Shown here: positions 25,831-36,639 of the stretch, piece by piece | Layout: every line of letters starts with the position of its first letter | Position numbering within the stretch: position 1 is the stretch's first letter | Assembly (NCBI GenBank): GCA_032622095.1 | Contig: CP136061.1 | Span: forward strand, 48,121,797 to 48,185,796 | Source of the DNA: Siphonodentalium dalli | Taxonomy: Eukaryota > Mollusca > Scaphopoda > Gadilida > Siphonodentaliidae | Length of the DNA stretch: 64,000 bases | Reading direction: 5' to 3' | Position numbers and translations under genes: made by a program | The notes under the pieces: generated by a model | Databases searched by the model: none | Seen by the model: the letters and a program-made list of their open reading frames with translations, nothing else | Told to the model about the DNA's origin: nothing

Positions 25831-26258
25831 AATTGCTCGCGTTCGTTCGGAGTGTAGCATGAAGGATAACTCCATTTTAAAATTAAAAAAATAGTGATGA
25901 AACAATATCCCACTTGACTATCGAATTGTATAAGATATTGTTATAAAATCAACATTAATTGATAGAAGCGTTTCTGGACAGGTGTCGTCAACTCATATAT
26001 GCTATTTTATACCCCGAAAACTAGAAAACCTGTTTAGGAAGAGATAGACCATATTTTAGGCATTGTTTAGGAACATGCTGAATCTTTACTAGTTGATTGA
26101 TATTCTCAACCTGCCGTAAACTTAGCAGGTCCACGTTCACTGTACCCTCTCCTCCGGGGTTCACAGTGCTGGTGTCATTTTCTGACCTTTAGCTTTACCG
26201 CATTATATTTCCCACCAAACTGGAGCCTAGATGTGCGATAAAATTACAAACAATTATT

Positions 26259-26420
26259 GATGTTATTTCACGCACAATAACAGGCACAGGCAAATGATAG
26301 ACAAATAAATACCACCAACTTGTATGACAAAAAGCTGAAACATGATGTTATTTCACGCACAAGGCAAATGATAGACAAATAAATACCACCAACTTATATG
26401 ACAAAAAGCTGATACAAGTA
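26259..26420 (+). repeat. 85-bp tandem duplication
   Basis: GATGTTATTTCACGCACAA occurs at 26259 and 26344. Both are followed by GGCAAATGATAGACAAATAA, then ATACCACCAACTT and ATGACAAAAAGCTGA. The first copy has a few extra bases after CACAA. Confidence 0.88.
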
Positions 26421-26639
26421 AAAAAACAATCAGCATAAACATGTGCAAGGTCTACCTCACAATGTTGTAGTAGTCAAAGATCAGGCCTAAACATTCGTAG
26501 AGGCTCTTATGTCAAATTTTTGGCTCCAGTGTGCACTCTGTGAAGAAATATGGCGACTATGATGTTGCTTGATATCTCAGGCACCAGAAAACAAATTTTA
26601 GACACCTGGTGGTCGCGACTGGGTGGACTTATGACGTCA

Positions 26640-27920
26640 TCAAGCTGGCCGCCATTCAAAATTTCAGAGTAGGCCCTGAGTCAGTTTGATTTATAGCTAG
26701 TAGTGAATTTATGATAAGAAATAGAACATTTCTCTACTGTTGTGATACTATTACAACAAGCTTCACATTGGCAGAAAAATTTGATATTTAACCAAGATGG
26801 CTGCCAAATGGCGACCGAAATTCGGAAAAATGAATAATTTTCACACTTGTCTCTTAAAACATTTACGGTTGTTTGAAGTCGGTGGCTAATAGCAACTTAG
26901 TTTTAAATGCATTTGAATACCTAACCATTTGAACATGATAATATTCATACTTATTCCTACTAAATATCGTCATAAATATGCTATGAAATTTTACCAAAAA
27001 TCGATGTTGTGACTCGACCCAAGTGCTAGCCAGAAAATAGCTGAATTTGATGGAAAAAATGTGCAACGGTTTTAAATAAATAGATCGTCATATAGTTACA
27101 ACAAAAAGTGCATCTATATTCAAGATGGCAACCAAAATAGTTGTAATACTAGAGAAATCACTAAAATTTGTCCAATTTTCATTGATATCACCCCTAATGT
27201 ACGATTTAGTGATCATAGGTGAATATATTTGCTCCATGTTGGCGAAAGGGTATGAAGTTTTGGAACAAAATTAATATTTTGTAAACAATGGCTGTTTATA
27301 CTAAAGAATTCAAGAGAATGAAACCACGAAAATGAGATGAAATCATCAAAATGGCAACCATGAACAATTTCAGAGTCGGCATTGAGTCTGGGAGGAAAAT
27401 TTAGACAGTAAAATGATTGTTTCGTCAGCAACAATACCATTGCATCACACCACTGCATCTGGACAGTGCAATTTGGACCTCAAAATCAAAGATGGTGCCC
27501 AAAACGGCGACATAAATTATAAAAAATGATGATATTAACACTCGATTATTAAATTATTCACAGCGGTTTGAAATCGGTGGCTAATATCAACCTTATTTTG
27601 AATCAATTATAATATCTAATCATTCGGTAACAATGACATTTTAGATTGACTATTGATTGATCATTATTATACAAATGCATCTAAATTCAAGATGGTGACT
27701 CAGATGCTTATCAAAATGGTGAAATCGTCCAAATTTGCTAGGTTCGTTGATTACGCCCCTAAGGTGGGGTTCAGTGAGTTCTGGTAAACACATTTGTTCC
27801 CTGTTGGCAAGAAACCCAGGAATGCTGATATAATCTGATACATTATGAATATTTTGCAAAACGTAGCTGTTTATATCCGAGATTTCATGAAAATGGAAAC
27901 ATATAAACAATAAAAAGTAG
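26640..27920 (+). repeat. Diverged tandem repeat with CAAGATGGC phrases
   Basis: The block around 26793 (AAGATGGCTGCCAAATGGCG, then TTTGAAGTCGGTGGCTAATA) recurs at 27487 (AAGATGGTGCCCAAAACGGC, then TTTGAAATCGGTGGCTAATA). The block around 27115 (ATTCAAGATGGCAACCAAAA, then ATCACCCCTAATG) recurs around 27679. At 26646-26705 a phrase GAGTAGGCCCTGAGTCAGTT is shared with 40353-40385. Open frames across it have no support. Confidence 0.65.
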
Positions 27921-29700
27921 ATAAATTCATCTGATGCTGACCTGTTCAGAAAATATCTGAATATGGATATATGCGGATTGCATCCATCATTATATGTACA
28001 TCGGAAATTGCCGGATTGCGTGACTAGACTGGATGAAAATCCCTACCTCAACAATGAGGCTGTCGGTATTGAGCAATACTTTAATTACTTCATCTTGATA
28101 TCGCCCCTCTTATGGGGTAATGGATAAGAATTGTTCACTTGACTCCTGTATTGCTCATGTAATGCCATCATACTGTCAATTCTACCGAAATTCGGCTGAT
28201 CACGGAAATTAATTGTACAGTACAGTACATAAAATAGTAGCGGCATGTAATGCGTTGACATTACAGACAGCTTTCATGTTACCATGCTTTATAATTAGTC
28301 TATACTAAGTCCAAATATAAGAATAGGAGCTAATATTGGCGTGACTCGTCGTTGATATTAATAGACATGTACGAAAACATTGTACACTTTTGTGAAAATG
28401 AGAACATTTACAATTGGTCGCCCTTGAATAAGATCTAGTTCAAATCCAATGCACTGCGAGGGTGCATCAGGGGATTATACGACAATAGCTTTGTCGCAGA
28501 ATACCAAACGAGAGCCTTGGCGTTGGCGGATTTCTACCAGACCTCTGCTTATTTCATCATACGATCTCTGTACTGATAAAGACAAGTCCTACTTGCCACA
28601 GTTTACAAATAACCTACGATTATGTAAGAGGCCTGTGTGACAATTCAACAAATTTCTACATTTTGGTCGCCATTTTGACAGCTATCTTGTTTTGTTTACT
28701 AATATTATTCTTTCAATAGGAAGCTTGGTGCAAATTTATAATTGCTGTAGAAATATATTTCTTTTTCTGTCATAAATTATCGTCCCCACTTAGTGCTCAT
28801 TGTACAATTGTTTGTGGCTGCCATGATGATGATTTGATCTAATTTCGTGGTATCATTCTGTTGAATTCTCGGGTATAAACAGCTACGGTTCGCCAATTTT
28901 ACAAATTATTCCATAACATGGATTTCCGCGAACAAGGAGCACATATGGCACATATATTCACATTTCCCCAGCACCTGAGTGATATCAATAAAACAATTGA
29001 CAGATTTGGGTAATTTCTCCATTTTTGCCGCCATCTTGGCCGCCATCTTAAATGAAGATGCACTATTTTCAGTGTATTTATTTGATAATACACATATCAA
29101 ATATGACATATGATGTACTCGAAGTTGTTGGATACTAGTATTTATTCAAATTGAGGTAGCTATTAGCTATAAATTTCAAACAACGTTTAAAGATTCAAGA
29201 GAAAAGCGTGAAAACTCATAAATTATCCGAATTTCGGTCGCCATCTTGGTTTATGGTGGTAAACTTTTTCTGTCAAGTGGAAGTGTGATGAATCAGTTTC
29301 ATATCAGTTGTGAGATATTCACTTGTAACTATTAATCAAGCTGACTCAGTACATACACTGAAAATTTCAAGAACGTCATTAGCACAGTCGCTATGTCTTC
29401 ACAAAATACACACGGGAGTACATAAGAGACTCTACTAAATGTGGTGCCAGATATTTGCAGAATTTGGTACCAAGAGGGTGACACATATTCATCCTCAGGG
29501 GGGCATCATTCTGCATGGCTTCATCTGTTATGGGAGACCTAGACATATATTTAAGTTCCCAGATAGTGCATATTGTGATACACACATCGATTATGCATTA
29601 TCTTGTCTGCCAATTTAGGGATATAGAGCAACTAAATTAAAAAAGAACAAATATATTTTCTAAAGAAACTAAAACACTTCAGAGAAGATGAAAGCGAATC
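27921..29700. other. TRPA1 intron with CCATCTTGG phrases
   Basis: GCCGCCATCTTGGCCGCCAT (29028), GGTCGCCATCTTGG (29237) and GGTCGCCATTTTG are reverse-orientation relatives of the CAAGATGGCGACC phrases to the left, suggesting old repeat copies on the opposite strand. No exon was recognised. Confidence 0.4.
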
Positions 29701-29701
29701 A

Positions 29702-29785
29702 GAGTGAGGTCCACAGATGGTAGCCATGCTAGCCAAGTTTATGTGGGTTGGGTCACTAAATTCACCCTCTGTGGACCTCATTTTG
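29702..29785. mobile_element. Short inverted-repeat element, GAGGTCC family (copy 2)
   Basis: GTGAGGTCCACAGATGG on the left and CACCCTCTGTGGACCTCATT on the right are inverted copies. The right end, reverse-complemented, matches the left end of 20405-20490 through AATTTAGTGA. Confidence 0.7.
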
Positions 29786-30084
29786 CAAAAGTCCAGCACC
29801 ATATGTTGAGGCCTGGTTTCGTAGTGAAATATATACCTCACGCAGAAGATTCCACGCCGAAAGCACAATAATGACATATTTGCCAACTTTCGCAAAAAGA
29901 GGCTGCGTTTTGCCGGCTGTTTGGAGTGTTACACACTCGCTGAAAATATAAATAAGACAAGCCACATAAATAATATTTATGTTGTCCCACTAGTGAAGGT
30001 CTACAACAAAAAATAGTGGTGTTGCCCGTAATGCAGGGGAATTTGTTTTTGTGAAAACATCGACATCTATGGAATATATTTATG

Positions 30085-30905
30085 GGGAGCCATTCTTCTA
30101 TTTATTATCTATTTTGCGATATCAATAATTAATTTTGTGATACCACTAAATGAATATATGATATCACAAAAACGAATGTCATAAAATTGTAAGCATGTAG
30201 TGATATCACATATTCGATGTTACAATATCATATATTCATTTTGTGATGTCAATATTTCGGATGAAAGGACTATCTATTGATGTTACTAAATGCATTATTG
30301 ATGTCATAACAAATTTATTGATATCATAAAATGAATTTATGATATCACAAAATAGAATGATTGATATCACTAAATGCTTTTTATTTTGTGATATTATATA
30401 TTCGATTTTATGATATCTTAAATTCATTTTATGGTATCACTAATTGGAATTAGTAATATCCTATATTCGTTTTGTGATATCAATAAATACTAGTTATTTT
30501 ATGATATAACATATTCGATTTTATGATATCACTAATTCACCGAGTCACGGGGCGCCATTCTTATATGTATTACCTATTTAGTGATATCAATAATTCATTT
30601 TATAATACACTAAATGAATATATGATATCACACAATCGAATATATGATAATACCAAATAATTTTAAGATATCACTAAATCCAATTCGTGATATCATAAAT
30701 TCATTTTTTAACATCACAAAATCGAATTATTGATATCACAAAATATTGGTATTTAGAGATATAAATAGTTCGATTTTGTGATATAAATTGTGGGGGAATT
30801 AGTGATATCACAAAATGTTTCTAAGATATCACAAAATGGAGTTAGTGATATACTAAACTAAAAATAAGGAAACGTTTAGTGATATCAATACATGCAATCT
30901 CCAGC
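30085..30905. repeat. GATATCAC-word array, two related 464-bp units
   Basis: The stretch is built from shuffled words such as TGATATCAC, GTGATATCA, AAATGAATT and AATTCATTTT. The phrase GGGGAGCCATTCTTCTAT at 30085 recurs as GGGGCGCCATTCTTATAT at 30549, followed in both by ATATCAATAATT and CTAAATGAATATATGATATC, so there is also a larger tandem unit. GATATC is self-complementary, so the array could fold at many points. No coding potential. Confidence 0.88.
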
Positions 30906-31189
30906 TTGGACCACCCCATAATGTGATGTAGATTATTGAGGAACAAGTATAGACAAAGAAATATATTTCCGCCATGTTTGTTCAATGTTATAAAATCCTC
31001 CGTCAGAACGGGTTAGACCATCGAAAAGTTCCCAGGTTTTGTACCGGTGAATATGACATATAAGGGCGTTTGCCATGGTATATATTAATAGCATGATCTA
31101 AGTCGAACTATGTGTATTAAATGTGGTCCAATTTGGGAAACGAGGGGTTGTCGAAACAATATTCATATACATGTAGCTGCATGTGTTTT

Positions 31190-31335
31190 TGAGACGGGTC
31201 AATTTTAGGTTTTAGTCCCAGGCATCTACAAAGGGCAATTTCTGCCCGGTAATATTATTTTTTTAGTCCCAGCCATGTACATAGGGCAGTTTATCCCGGG
31301 TATTGTTTTTGGTCCTAGTTATGTAAAAAGGGCAA
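31190..31335 (+). repeat. Three short tandem copies of TTTAGTCCCAG-type unit
   Basis: TTTTAGTCCCAGGCATCTAC, TTTTAGTCCCAGCCATGTAC and TTTGGTCCTAGTTATGTA, each followed by AAAGGGCA or ATAGGGCA, lie at roughly 60-bp spacing. They are just upstream of the gypsy element and may belong to its LTR as promoter-proximal repeats; that is inference. Confidence 0.6.
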
Positions 31336-31365
31336 CGCTCAGCATATCGCAGAGATAAGTATATG

Positions 31366-31565
31366 TAACATCCTACTGTGCAATACATCAACTATATACA
31401 AATTGTAATGTCCACAAAGACTGCGTTATATATAAACGATTGGTTTGGGTCCATAAAATAAGGAACCTATATTTTATGTGCGTTTGAGTTGGTTAAGAAT
31501 AAAAGTCTTTGTGTTTCATCAACTTAGTTAACAATATTAATGTCCACAAGTAACGAACTTTACAA
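31366..31565 (+). promoter_or_regulatory. Candidate 5' LTR end of the gypsy element
   Basis: The stretch has, in order, TATATATAAACG (TATA-like, about 31429), AAGAATAAAAG (poly-A signal-like, about 31498) and a terminal GAACTTTACA followed by ATGGCGACGA, which could be the primer-binding site. The start at TGTAACATCC is a guess based on TG...CA ends. No matching 3' LTR end was found. Confidence 0.4.
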
Positions 31566-31738
31566 TGGCGACGAATTATGTGTTTTCCCCCGTGTGTGTG
31601 GACTGTGTTCTATAATACAAGTGTTGTAATAAACTGAAGTATTTAGGGGAAAGAAAGAATCCCACGTATTTTTTTGTAAAAAAAAAAACCCGGAATCGGA
31701 AACGGACATTTATTGTGCTAAAACCCGGAAACAAGTAG

Positions 31739-32450
31739 TTGAACATTAAGTATAGAATCAAGATGGCAGTTATGATGCCCACAACAATGCGCCCTGGAAA
31801 CTTTGTGGTAGAGACTGATTCTCTGAATATTGGACCAAGGTGGCAAGAGTGGTTGCGTGAATTCGAAATAAAGAATATTTCAGACGATCCCAAACACATG
31901 AGATACGTAAAAACAAGTGAAGGATGCTCTAAATGGTCACTTTGTTCCAAAGTTAAATAACGTATTCGAGCGGTATAAATTTAGACAGCTGAAACGAGAG
32001 TCTGGAGAATCCTTGGGAAAAGTCTTGTTTCGTCTCAAACAAGCAGCAGCGTTCTGCGAATATAAGGATCAAGAAGATACTGAGATGCTTTTACAGGGGC
32101 TTCTCAGCTGTGGTGATTCATTCTGCACACGGTCATTTGTGGGAAAATGGGACCTTACCACGACGATTACTAATTTAAGAGAAAAATATAGAGCAGATGA
32201 ACAAACTCATGTGATGAAAGGAACCCAAGACAACAGCGTTATGAAAATTCAACGACAGCATGCAGTATAGACCAGAGAATGTGCCACCAATAACAGGTTA
32301 TGGTTCAAGTGGTTCTATGTGTAAAGGTTGTGGAAATAACTGGCCACATTCTGGCGGCCAATAAATTGTCCGGCTCATAACGTAGTTTGTCGGAAGTGTC
32401 GAGGACTTCATCATTTTGCTAAATACTGTTTCCGCAAGCGAGTAGCATGT
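31739..32450 (+). pseudogene. Gypsy gag-like ORF with CCHC zinc knuckle
   Basis: It starts with MAVMMPTTMRPGNFVVETDS and continues to a helical capsid-like part including SGESLGKVLFRLKQAAAFCE in another frame (break at about 31920-31950). After a stop at 32270 come the cysteine motifs: CKGCGNNWPH, then a frame break, then CRKCRGLHHFAKYC, a standard C-x2-C-x4-H-x4-C knuckle that binds nucleic acid in the virus-like particle. Confidence 0.85.
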
Positions 32451-32564
32451 GTAGAAAATCGAGGCGATGTTAGTTCCAGTTTTAACAACCGCAAGTCTGA
32501 AAGCACACAACATTCCGGAATTCTACATTGTTTTGAAATAAACGAAACAAGACCCACAACAAAA

Positions 32565-32840
32565 GTTGAAATAAATCATCAGTATGTCGAATTTCTTATT
32601 GACACAGGGTCAGATGTGAACTTGATGGATATACATGTAGATACATTCAAGATAGCTCTACCAAATACTAATCTGTCACCATGCAATTATACAATTAAAG
32701 GTTTCCCGGATAACCAAATTCCGATTGAGGGAAAGTACATGCACAACGAACATAACGCACACTGGCTCGTGTCGAACAGCGGAGTTTGTTATAATAGATG
32801 TGCCGCACAGTGTCACACCAATATAAGACGGCTTCGCAAT
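32565..32840 (+). pseudogene. Gypsy aspartic protease fragment
   Basis: The frame contains FLIDTGSDVNLMD, in which the Asp-Thr-Gly triad is the catalytic signature of retroelement proteases, followed by TIKGFPDNQIPIEGKY in the region expected to form the flap and body. The downstream sequence loses frame before the RT relic at 32840. Confidence 0.85.
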
Positions 32841-33916
32841 TAGAAATAATAAAGATTAAACCAGAAGTGTTTGCTGAAAACGAGACTGTGTGCAATCATG
32901 ATGTCCTTTCTGTTACACGTGAGGAGAACAAAATAAATACCCCTCCAGAAATATTACAAGTTAACATGATGGAGACTGCGTCTTTAGAGGATAAATTTAG
33001 CGACATTTTCAATTGCATTGGTAAGCACAAAACTGCAGAAGTGATAGTAGACTACTTGAGCCGACATCCTTTAGCAGACAATGAAACTGAGTTAGAAGCT
33101 GACCAGTTCATTTGTTTGATATCCTCAATCATTCCAGATGCCATTACTCTTCAGAAGATAAAGTCTGAGACTGAAAATGATAACGTCTTGTCAAAGCTGA
33201 TGAGAGTCCTTCAAGGCGATTCAATATGTTTGGAGAAAGATCAGGAACATAAAGTATTTAAACCAATATTGAGCGAACTTACCCTGGTTGATGGAATTAT
33301 ATTGCGATTGGAGAGCATTGTGATTCCGGAGAAATTACAGGAAGTTGTGGTTAAATTAGCACACGAAGGACACTTGGGTATAATCAAAACAAAGCAGTAT
33401 CTCCGCGATCGATTTTGGTTCTCTGGTATCGACAGAATGACCGAACATTTTGTGAAACAATGCCCAGCTTGTCAAGTATGTACCTACACTCCAATTGCTG
33501 AACCAGCGAAAATGTCGGAGTTACCTGATGGTCTGTGGCATTGTTTATCAATGGATTTGTGTGGGCCTTTCCCATCTGGAGATTATCTGTTTGCTATAAC
33601 GGATGACTATTCAAGATTCCCAGTAGTAGAAGTGATCAGATCAACGTCTGCAGAAACGGTGATTCCAATTGTGGACCAAATTCTAGCAGAGTACTCTACA
33701 GCGAGAGAAATCATAAGTGACAATGGACCACCATTCAACAGTGGTGCTTTTCGAAATTACGCGAACTCTATGGGGTTCCACCATCGCAAAATTACCCATG
33801 AACATCCCCGGGCAAATGGTGAAATCGAGAGATTTATGGCTTCAACAAAAAAAATGCAGTACAGACCGCGCATGTGGAAAACCGTAATTGGAAAGATGAA
33901 CTGTTTCAGTTTTTAA
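32798..33916 (+). pseudogene. Gypsy integrase ORF fused to RT and RNase H remnants
   Basis: In this 372-codon frame, EDKFSDIFNCIGKHKT resembles the amino end of gypsy RT and runs straight into VIVDYLSRHPLAD, the usual end of RNase H. The integrase follows with an H-H-C-C zinc-binding domain (HEGHLG to CPACQ, about residues 188-225) and the core. The catalytic residues are all present at about D253 (SMDLCG), D308 (SDNGPPF) and E344 (GEIERF), with 35 residues between the last two as expected. The frame breaks at about 33865, and the rest of the integrase continues in other frames. Confidence 0.9.
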
Positions 33917-34004
33917 GAAACAATAGAGCGGCTCCGCATTGCTCAACTGGAAAATCGCCATACGCACTTTTGTTCGGTGACCAATTTACACACAGCTCCC
34001 AGTT

Positions 34005-34457
34005 ATGGTAAAAGATCCAGTAACTGCAGATGAAGATGTCCGTTTGAAAGATAAGCGATCAAAGGACAAAATGAAGGCGGGAGATGATTCCAAATCGTAT
34101 GTTCGTGACCATGAATTTAAAATTGGAGTTTGCGTATTGGTTCGACAGCGAAAGAAAAATAAACTGACCCCACCATATGAAAAAGACACATATGAAGTGA
34201 TCGATGTGAATGGGTCGATGATCACTGAACAAAATAGTCAGAGGACTGTGGCACGTAATTCTTCACAATTTAAAAGGTTCATCGGAAATGGTTCGTATGT
34301 AGGGGGGCGTCAAAGTGTGTACAGTGCAGATAATGATTGCTCATTTGACGTATCGACAACGGATGACGTCGGCGTGGAACCAGAAGTAGTGATACCGGTT
34401 CGAATTACAAGAGACCGAAGACCACCCGTGCGATATAGTGACTATGTCTTGGACTAG
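34005..34457 (+). pseudogene. Gypsy integrase carboxy-terminal region
   Basis: The frame contains HEFKIGVCVLVRQRKKNKLT and PPYEKDTYEVIDVNGSMIT then RNSSQFKRF, matching the SH3-like integrase carboxy end of gypsy elements. It ends RRPPVRYSDYVLD with a stop, the usual tail before the 3' LTR. It follows a block at 33870-34003 in another frame (APHCSTGKSPYALLFGDQFT). Confidence 0.88.
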
Positions 34458-35739
34458 GTTTGAAAGATGTGCACTTAAAATTTAAACCAAAGAAAATTTA
34501 ATTTCAATACTTATGAAAATGGGGATCTGAGAAGTATGCACATTGGGAAGCTTGAACCATATGAAGTTGATAAAATTACGCGGGGAATATACTACTTAGT
34601 TAGTATCTGTTCTTAATAATGTACTTCACTATAGGTGACGATCCTAACTCGAAATTTCACGATTTAGGTGACTTTGTGAGAGATGTTGCTTTGCGTTGCT
34701 TCCAATTATGGAATTTTTCCTGAGTAATTAATTCAATGTTTATTACGATATTGAATCAGAAAAGTCACCGAACAGAATGCAACTTCGAGTTGGTACCTCC
34801 ACCCTCAGCGAAGTTCACTATTAAGCAACAGGTATTAACAATGAAATATATTCCTCGCGTTAGTTGTTCGACTTTATAATGTTACCTGTCAAAACTTACA
34901 AAAGTTCCAAGGCTTTGTACTGGTGCAATATGATCTCTACTGGCGTTAACCAGAGTATAGAGATTCATGGCATGATCTACTCCCTACCAATTCAGGACAC
35001 CTTCACCACTCCATTGCGACGAACTAAGTTGTATTATGGGTCTGCTATATGTAGTTTTGATTCATGTTAAATATGTGGTATTTATCCAATATCTGTTGCA
35101 TATTTGATAATACATTCAAAATTGTTTACAATTCGGGTGGAAATATGAAAAAAAAATCCTGAAATTACCACAATTTCCCCAGCGAATAACAATAGAAATT
35201 GCCCGAATTTTTACAAAATTTTCTCGAAAATGCCAGAATTTCAGACTTGCAAAATGTGTTTGGAGGGCTGCAGTCATCCCATGCAGCCCTGGCCCGTACG
35301 GATAATCACTACATGAAATGGTGCCGATATTATATAAATATATGTACGTTATTAATAACAACCCAATTCAATTCCATGTTTTCCCTTTAATTATGTAACA
35401 ATGTGCTTACCCATCACATGCAATCGTGACAATTCTATTTGGTTCCAACTTTCAAGCATATCTTCAATTCTACAATACCCTATGTCGCTAGTTCAGTATT
35501 TAATTTATTCCAGCTTGTTCCAAATACCATATTTTACATGCTCAAATGTCAGTTAAGACAAAATGGAAGCATGGCGTTGTTTTTTTTTTAAACGGACAAG
35601 ATAGAAAAGTATTTGTTCGTGTGAAGCCCAAAATGGAAATGAGGCTATTATACTTAACATGAGATGTGACAACCTAGAAGTTAAATACGTTGAGTTTCAA
35701 CTACAACAAACAGAAAAGAATGACTGATATCACCACGAA
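34458..35739. other. Sequence after the gypsy element
   Basis: The 3' LTR should begin here. Around 34899-34982 (AAAAGTTCCAAGGCTTTGTA and GGCATGATCTA) there is a diverged copy of 31024-31107 (AAAAGTTCCCAGGTTTTGTA and AGCATGATCTA) in the same orientation, about 3.87 kb apart. No other gene was recognised. Confidence 0.4.
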
Positions 35740-36213
35740 CTAATATGTGACTCGCCATATCAAATCCAGTCGCAAGTCGGGATTTTTTTACCCTGTGCCA
35801 ATGCATTCTCTTATATATGCGAGTCGACCATAGGTCGCCTCGCATATATAAGAGAATGCATTGGCCTAACAATTTTTTTATTATTTTTTTTAAATAAATG
35901 TTTCTTACCATTTTTATAGGACATACAATAATAAACATCCATTACCCTGCAGGGAGCCTCACACATATATAGAAGCATATAGAAGAGTGTCGTCTGCTCA
36001 TGTTTGTCTGGGGCTCTGTATGGGTGAAATTATAAAATTGTTAAAGAATACAAGAAAAAATTATTAAAATTGTAAAAAATTGTTAGGCCAATGCATTCTC
36101 TTATATATGCGAGGCGACCTATGGTCGACTCGCATATATAAGAGAATGCATTGGCACAGGGTAAAAAAAATCCCGACTTACGACTGGATTTGATATGGCG
36201 GGTCACATATTAG
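35740..36213. mobile_element. Foldback element with nested palindromes, 474 bp
   Basis: The left arm CTAATATGTGACTCGCCATA then TCAAATCCAGTCGCAAGTCG is mirrored by the right arm ending GATTTGATATGGCGGGTCAC then ATATTAG. Arms of roughly 145 bp are almost identical. Each arm contains its own palindrome starting CCAATGCATTCTCTTATATA, with GACCATAGGTC at the turn. The right end stops 12 bp from the donor of the TRPA1 S1 exon. Confidence 0.93.
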
Positions 36214-36225
36214 AATGATACTTAC

Positions 36226-36395
36226 GTGTTGTGAGGAGGGTCTGTGGTGAGCATGAATCCAGTTAGGACACCCAGGAAGATGATATAGATAAGAAGATTT
36301 ATATTGTAGAAGAATCGACCGATCTTATTCCATTTGTACCGCAGGAGTGAAGCGACGAGGGGGTGGGCTAGCAGGTCCACTCGGCTGCTGGCCAC
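36226..36395 (-). CDS. TRPA1: TRPA1-like exon: pre-S1 helix and S1
   Basis: This 170-bp exon begins in phase 0 after the acceptor ATTTTAACAG and ends with two extra bases before the donor GTAAGTATC. It encodes VASSRVDLLAHPLVASLLRY, then KWNKIGRFFYNINLLIYIIF and LGVLTGFMLTTDPPHN. The core matches the TRPA1 stretch in which a V-x-x-x-R-x-x-L-L-x-H-P motif and a K-W lead into S1. Two oddities sit at its edges: a foldback element ends 12 bp past the donor, and the acceptor with the first roughly 40 exon bases is repeated in degraded form upstream in the intron. Confidence 0.88.
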
Positions 36396-36615
36396 CTGTT
36401 AAAATATAGTAATACTCAAAACTAATGTCGATGAGACAAGGGGTGGACTAACATGCACTCTCGAATGCTGGTCGCCTGTTAAAATACAGTAATACTCAAA
36501 ACTAGTTTTAAGGAGGCGAGGAGTTGGACTAACAGGTCTTCTCAGCAGCTAGTCACATCACCTGTAAAAATACAGTAATGCTCAAAACTAGTGGTGGGAG
36601 ACCAGGGGTGAGAGT
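36355..36615 (-). repeat. TRPA1: Tandem copies of the TRPA1 exon edge and splice acceptor, about 80-bp unit
   Basis: The real unit (36355-36434) covers the first 41 bases of the S1 exon plus the adjacent intron. Degraded copies follow at 36435-36515 and 36516-36599, with a stub at 36600-36615. Shared phrases on the plus strand are GGGGTGGRCTARCA, GCTGGYCRCCTGTTAAAAT and AGTAATACTCAAAACTA. On the gene strand each copy keeps a TTTTAACAG- or TTTTTACAG-like acceptor. The copies carry stops soon after the acceptor (the third reads GTG ATG TGA in the exon frame), so they cannot replace the real exon start. Confidence 0.88.
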
Positions 36616-36639
36616 CAAGATTCTGTACAACGGACACAA

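Larger units (their letters stand above)
31739..34457 (+). mobile_element. Ty3/gypsy LTR retrotransposon, degenerate, RT core missing
   Basis: Going left to right there is a gag-like region (31739-32270, two frames), a nucleocapsid zinc knuckle (about 32315-32450), an aspartic protease start (about 32590-32840), a relic of the RT amino end, the end of RNase H, the integrase (32798-33916) and its carboxy end (33920-34457). The reverse transcriptase palm and most of RNase H are absent. Multiple frameshifts and stops make it non-autonomous. It lies in plus orientation within an intron of the minus-strand channel gene. Confidence 0.92.

Noticed and set aside
26455-26505. Possible missing TRPA1 exon with a GTAGAC donor (minus strand)
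   Set aside because: The open stretch is short, has no plausible S2 helix, and an in-frame stop lies just upstream.
26840-29965. Minus-strand frames of 63-87 codons with apparent similarity to each other
   Set aside because: Similarity comes from the diverged CAAGATGGC repeat; no splice sites or domains fit the channel gene.
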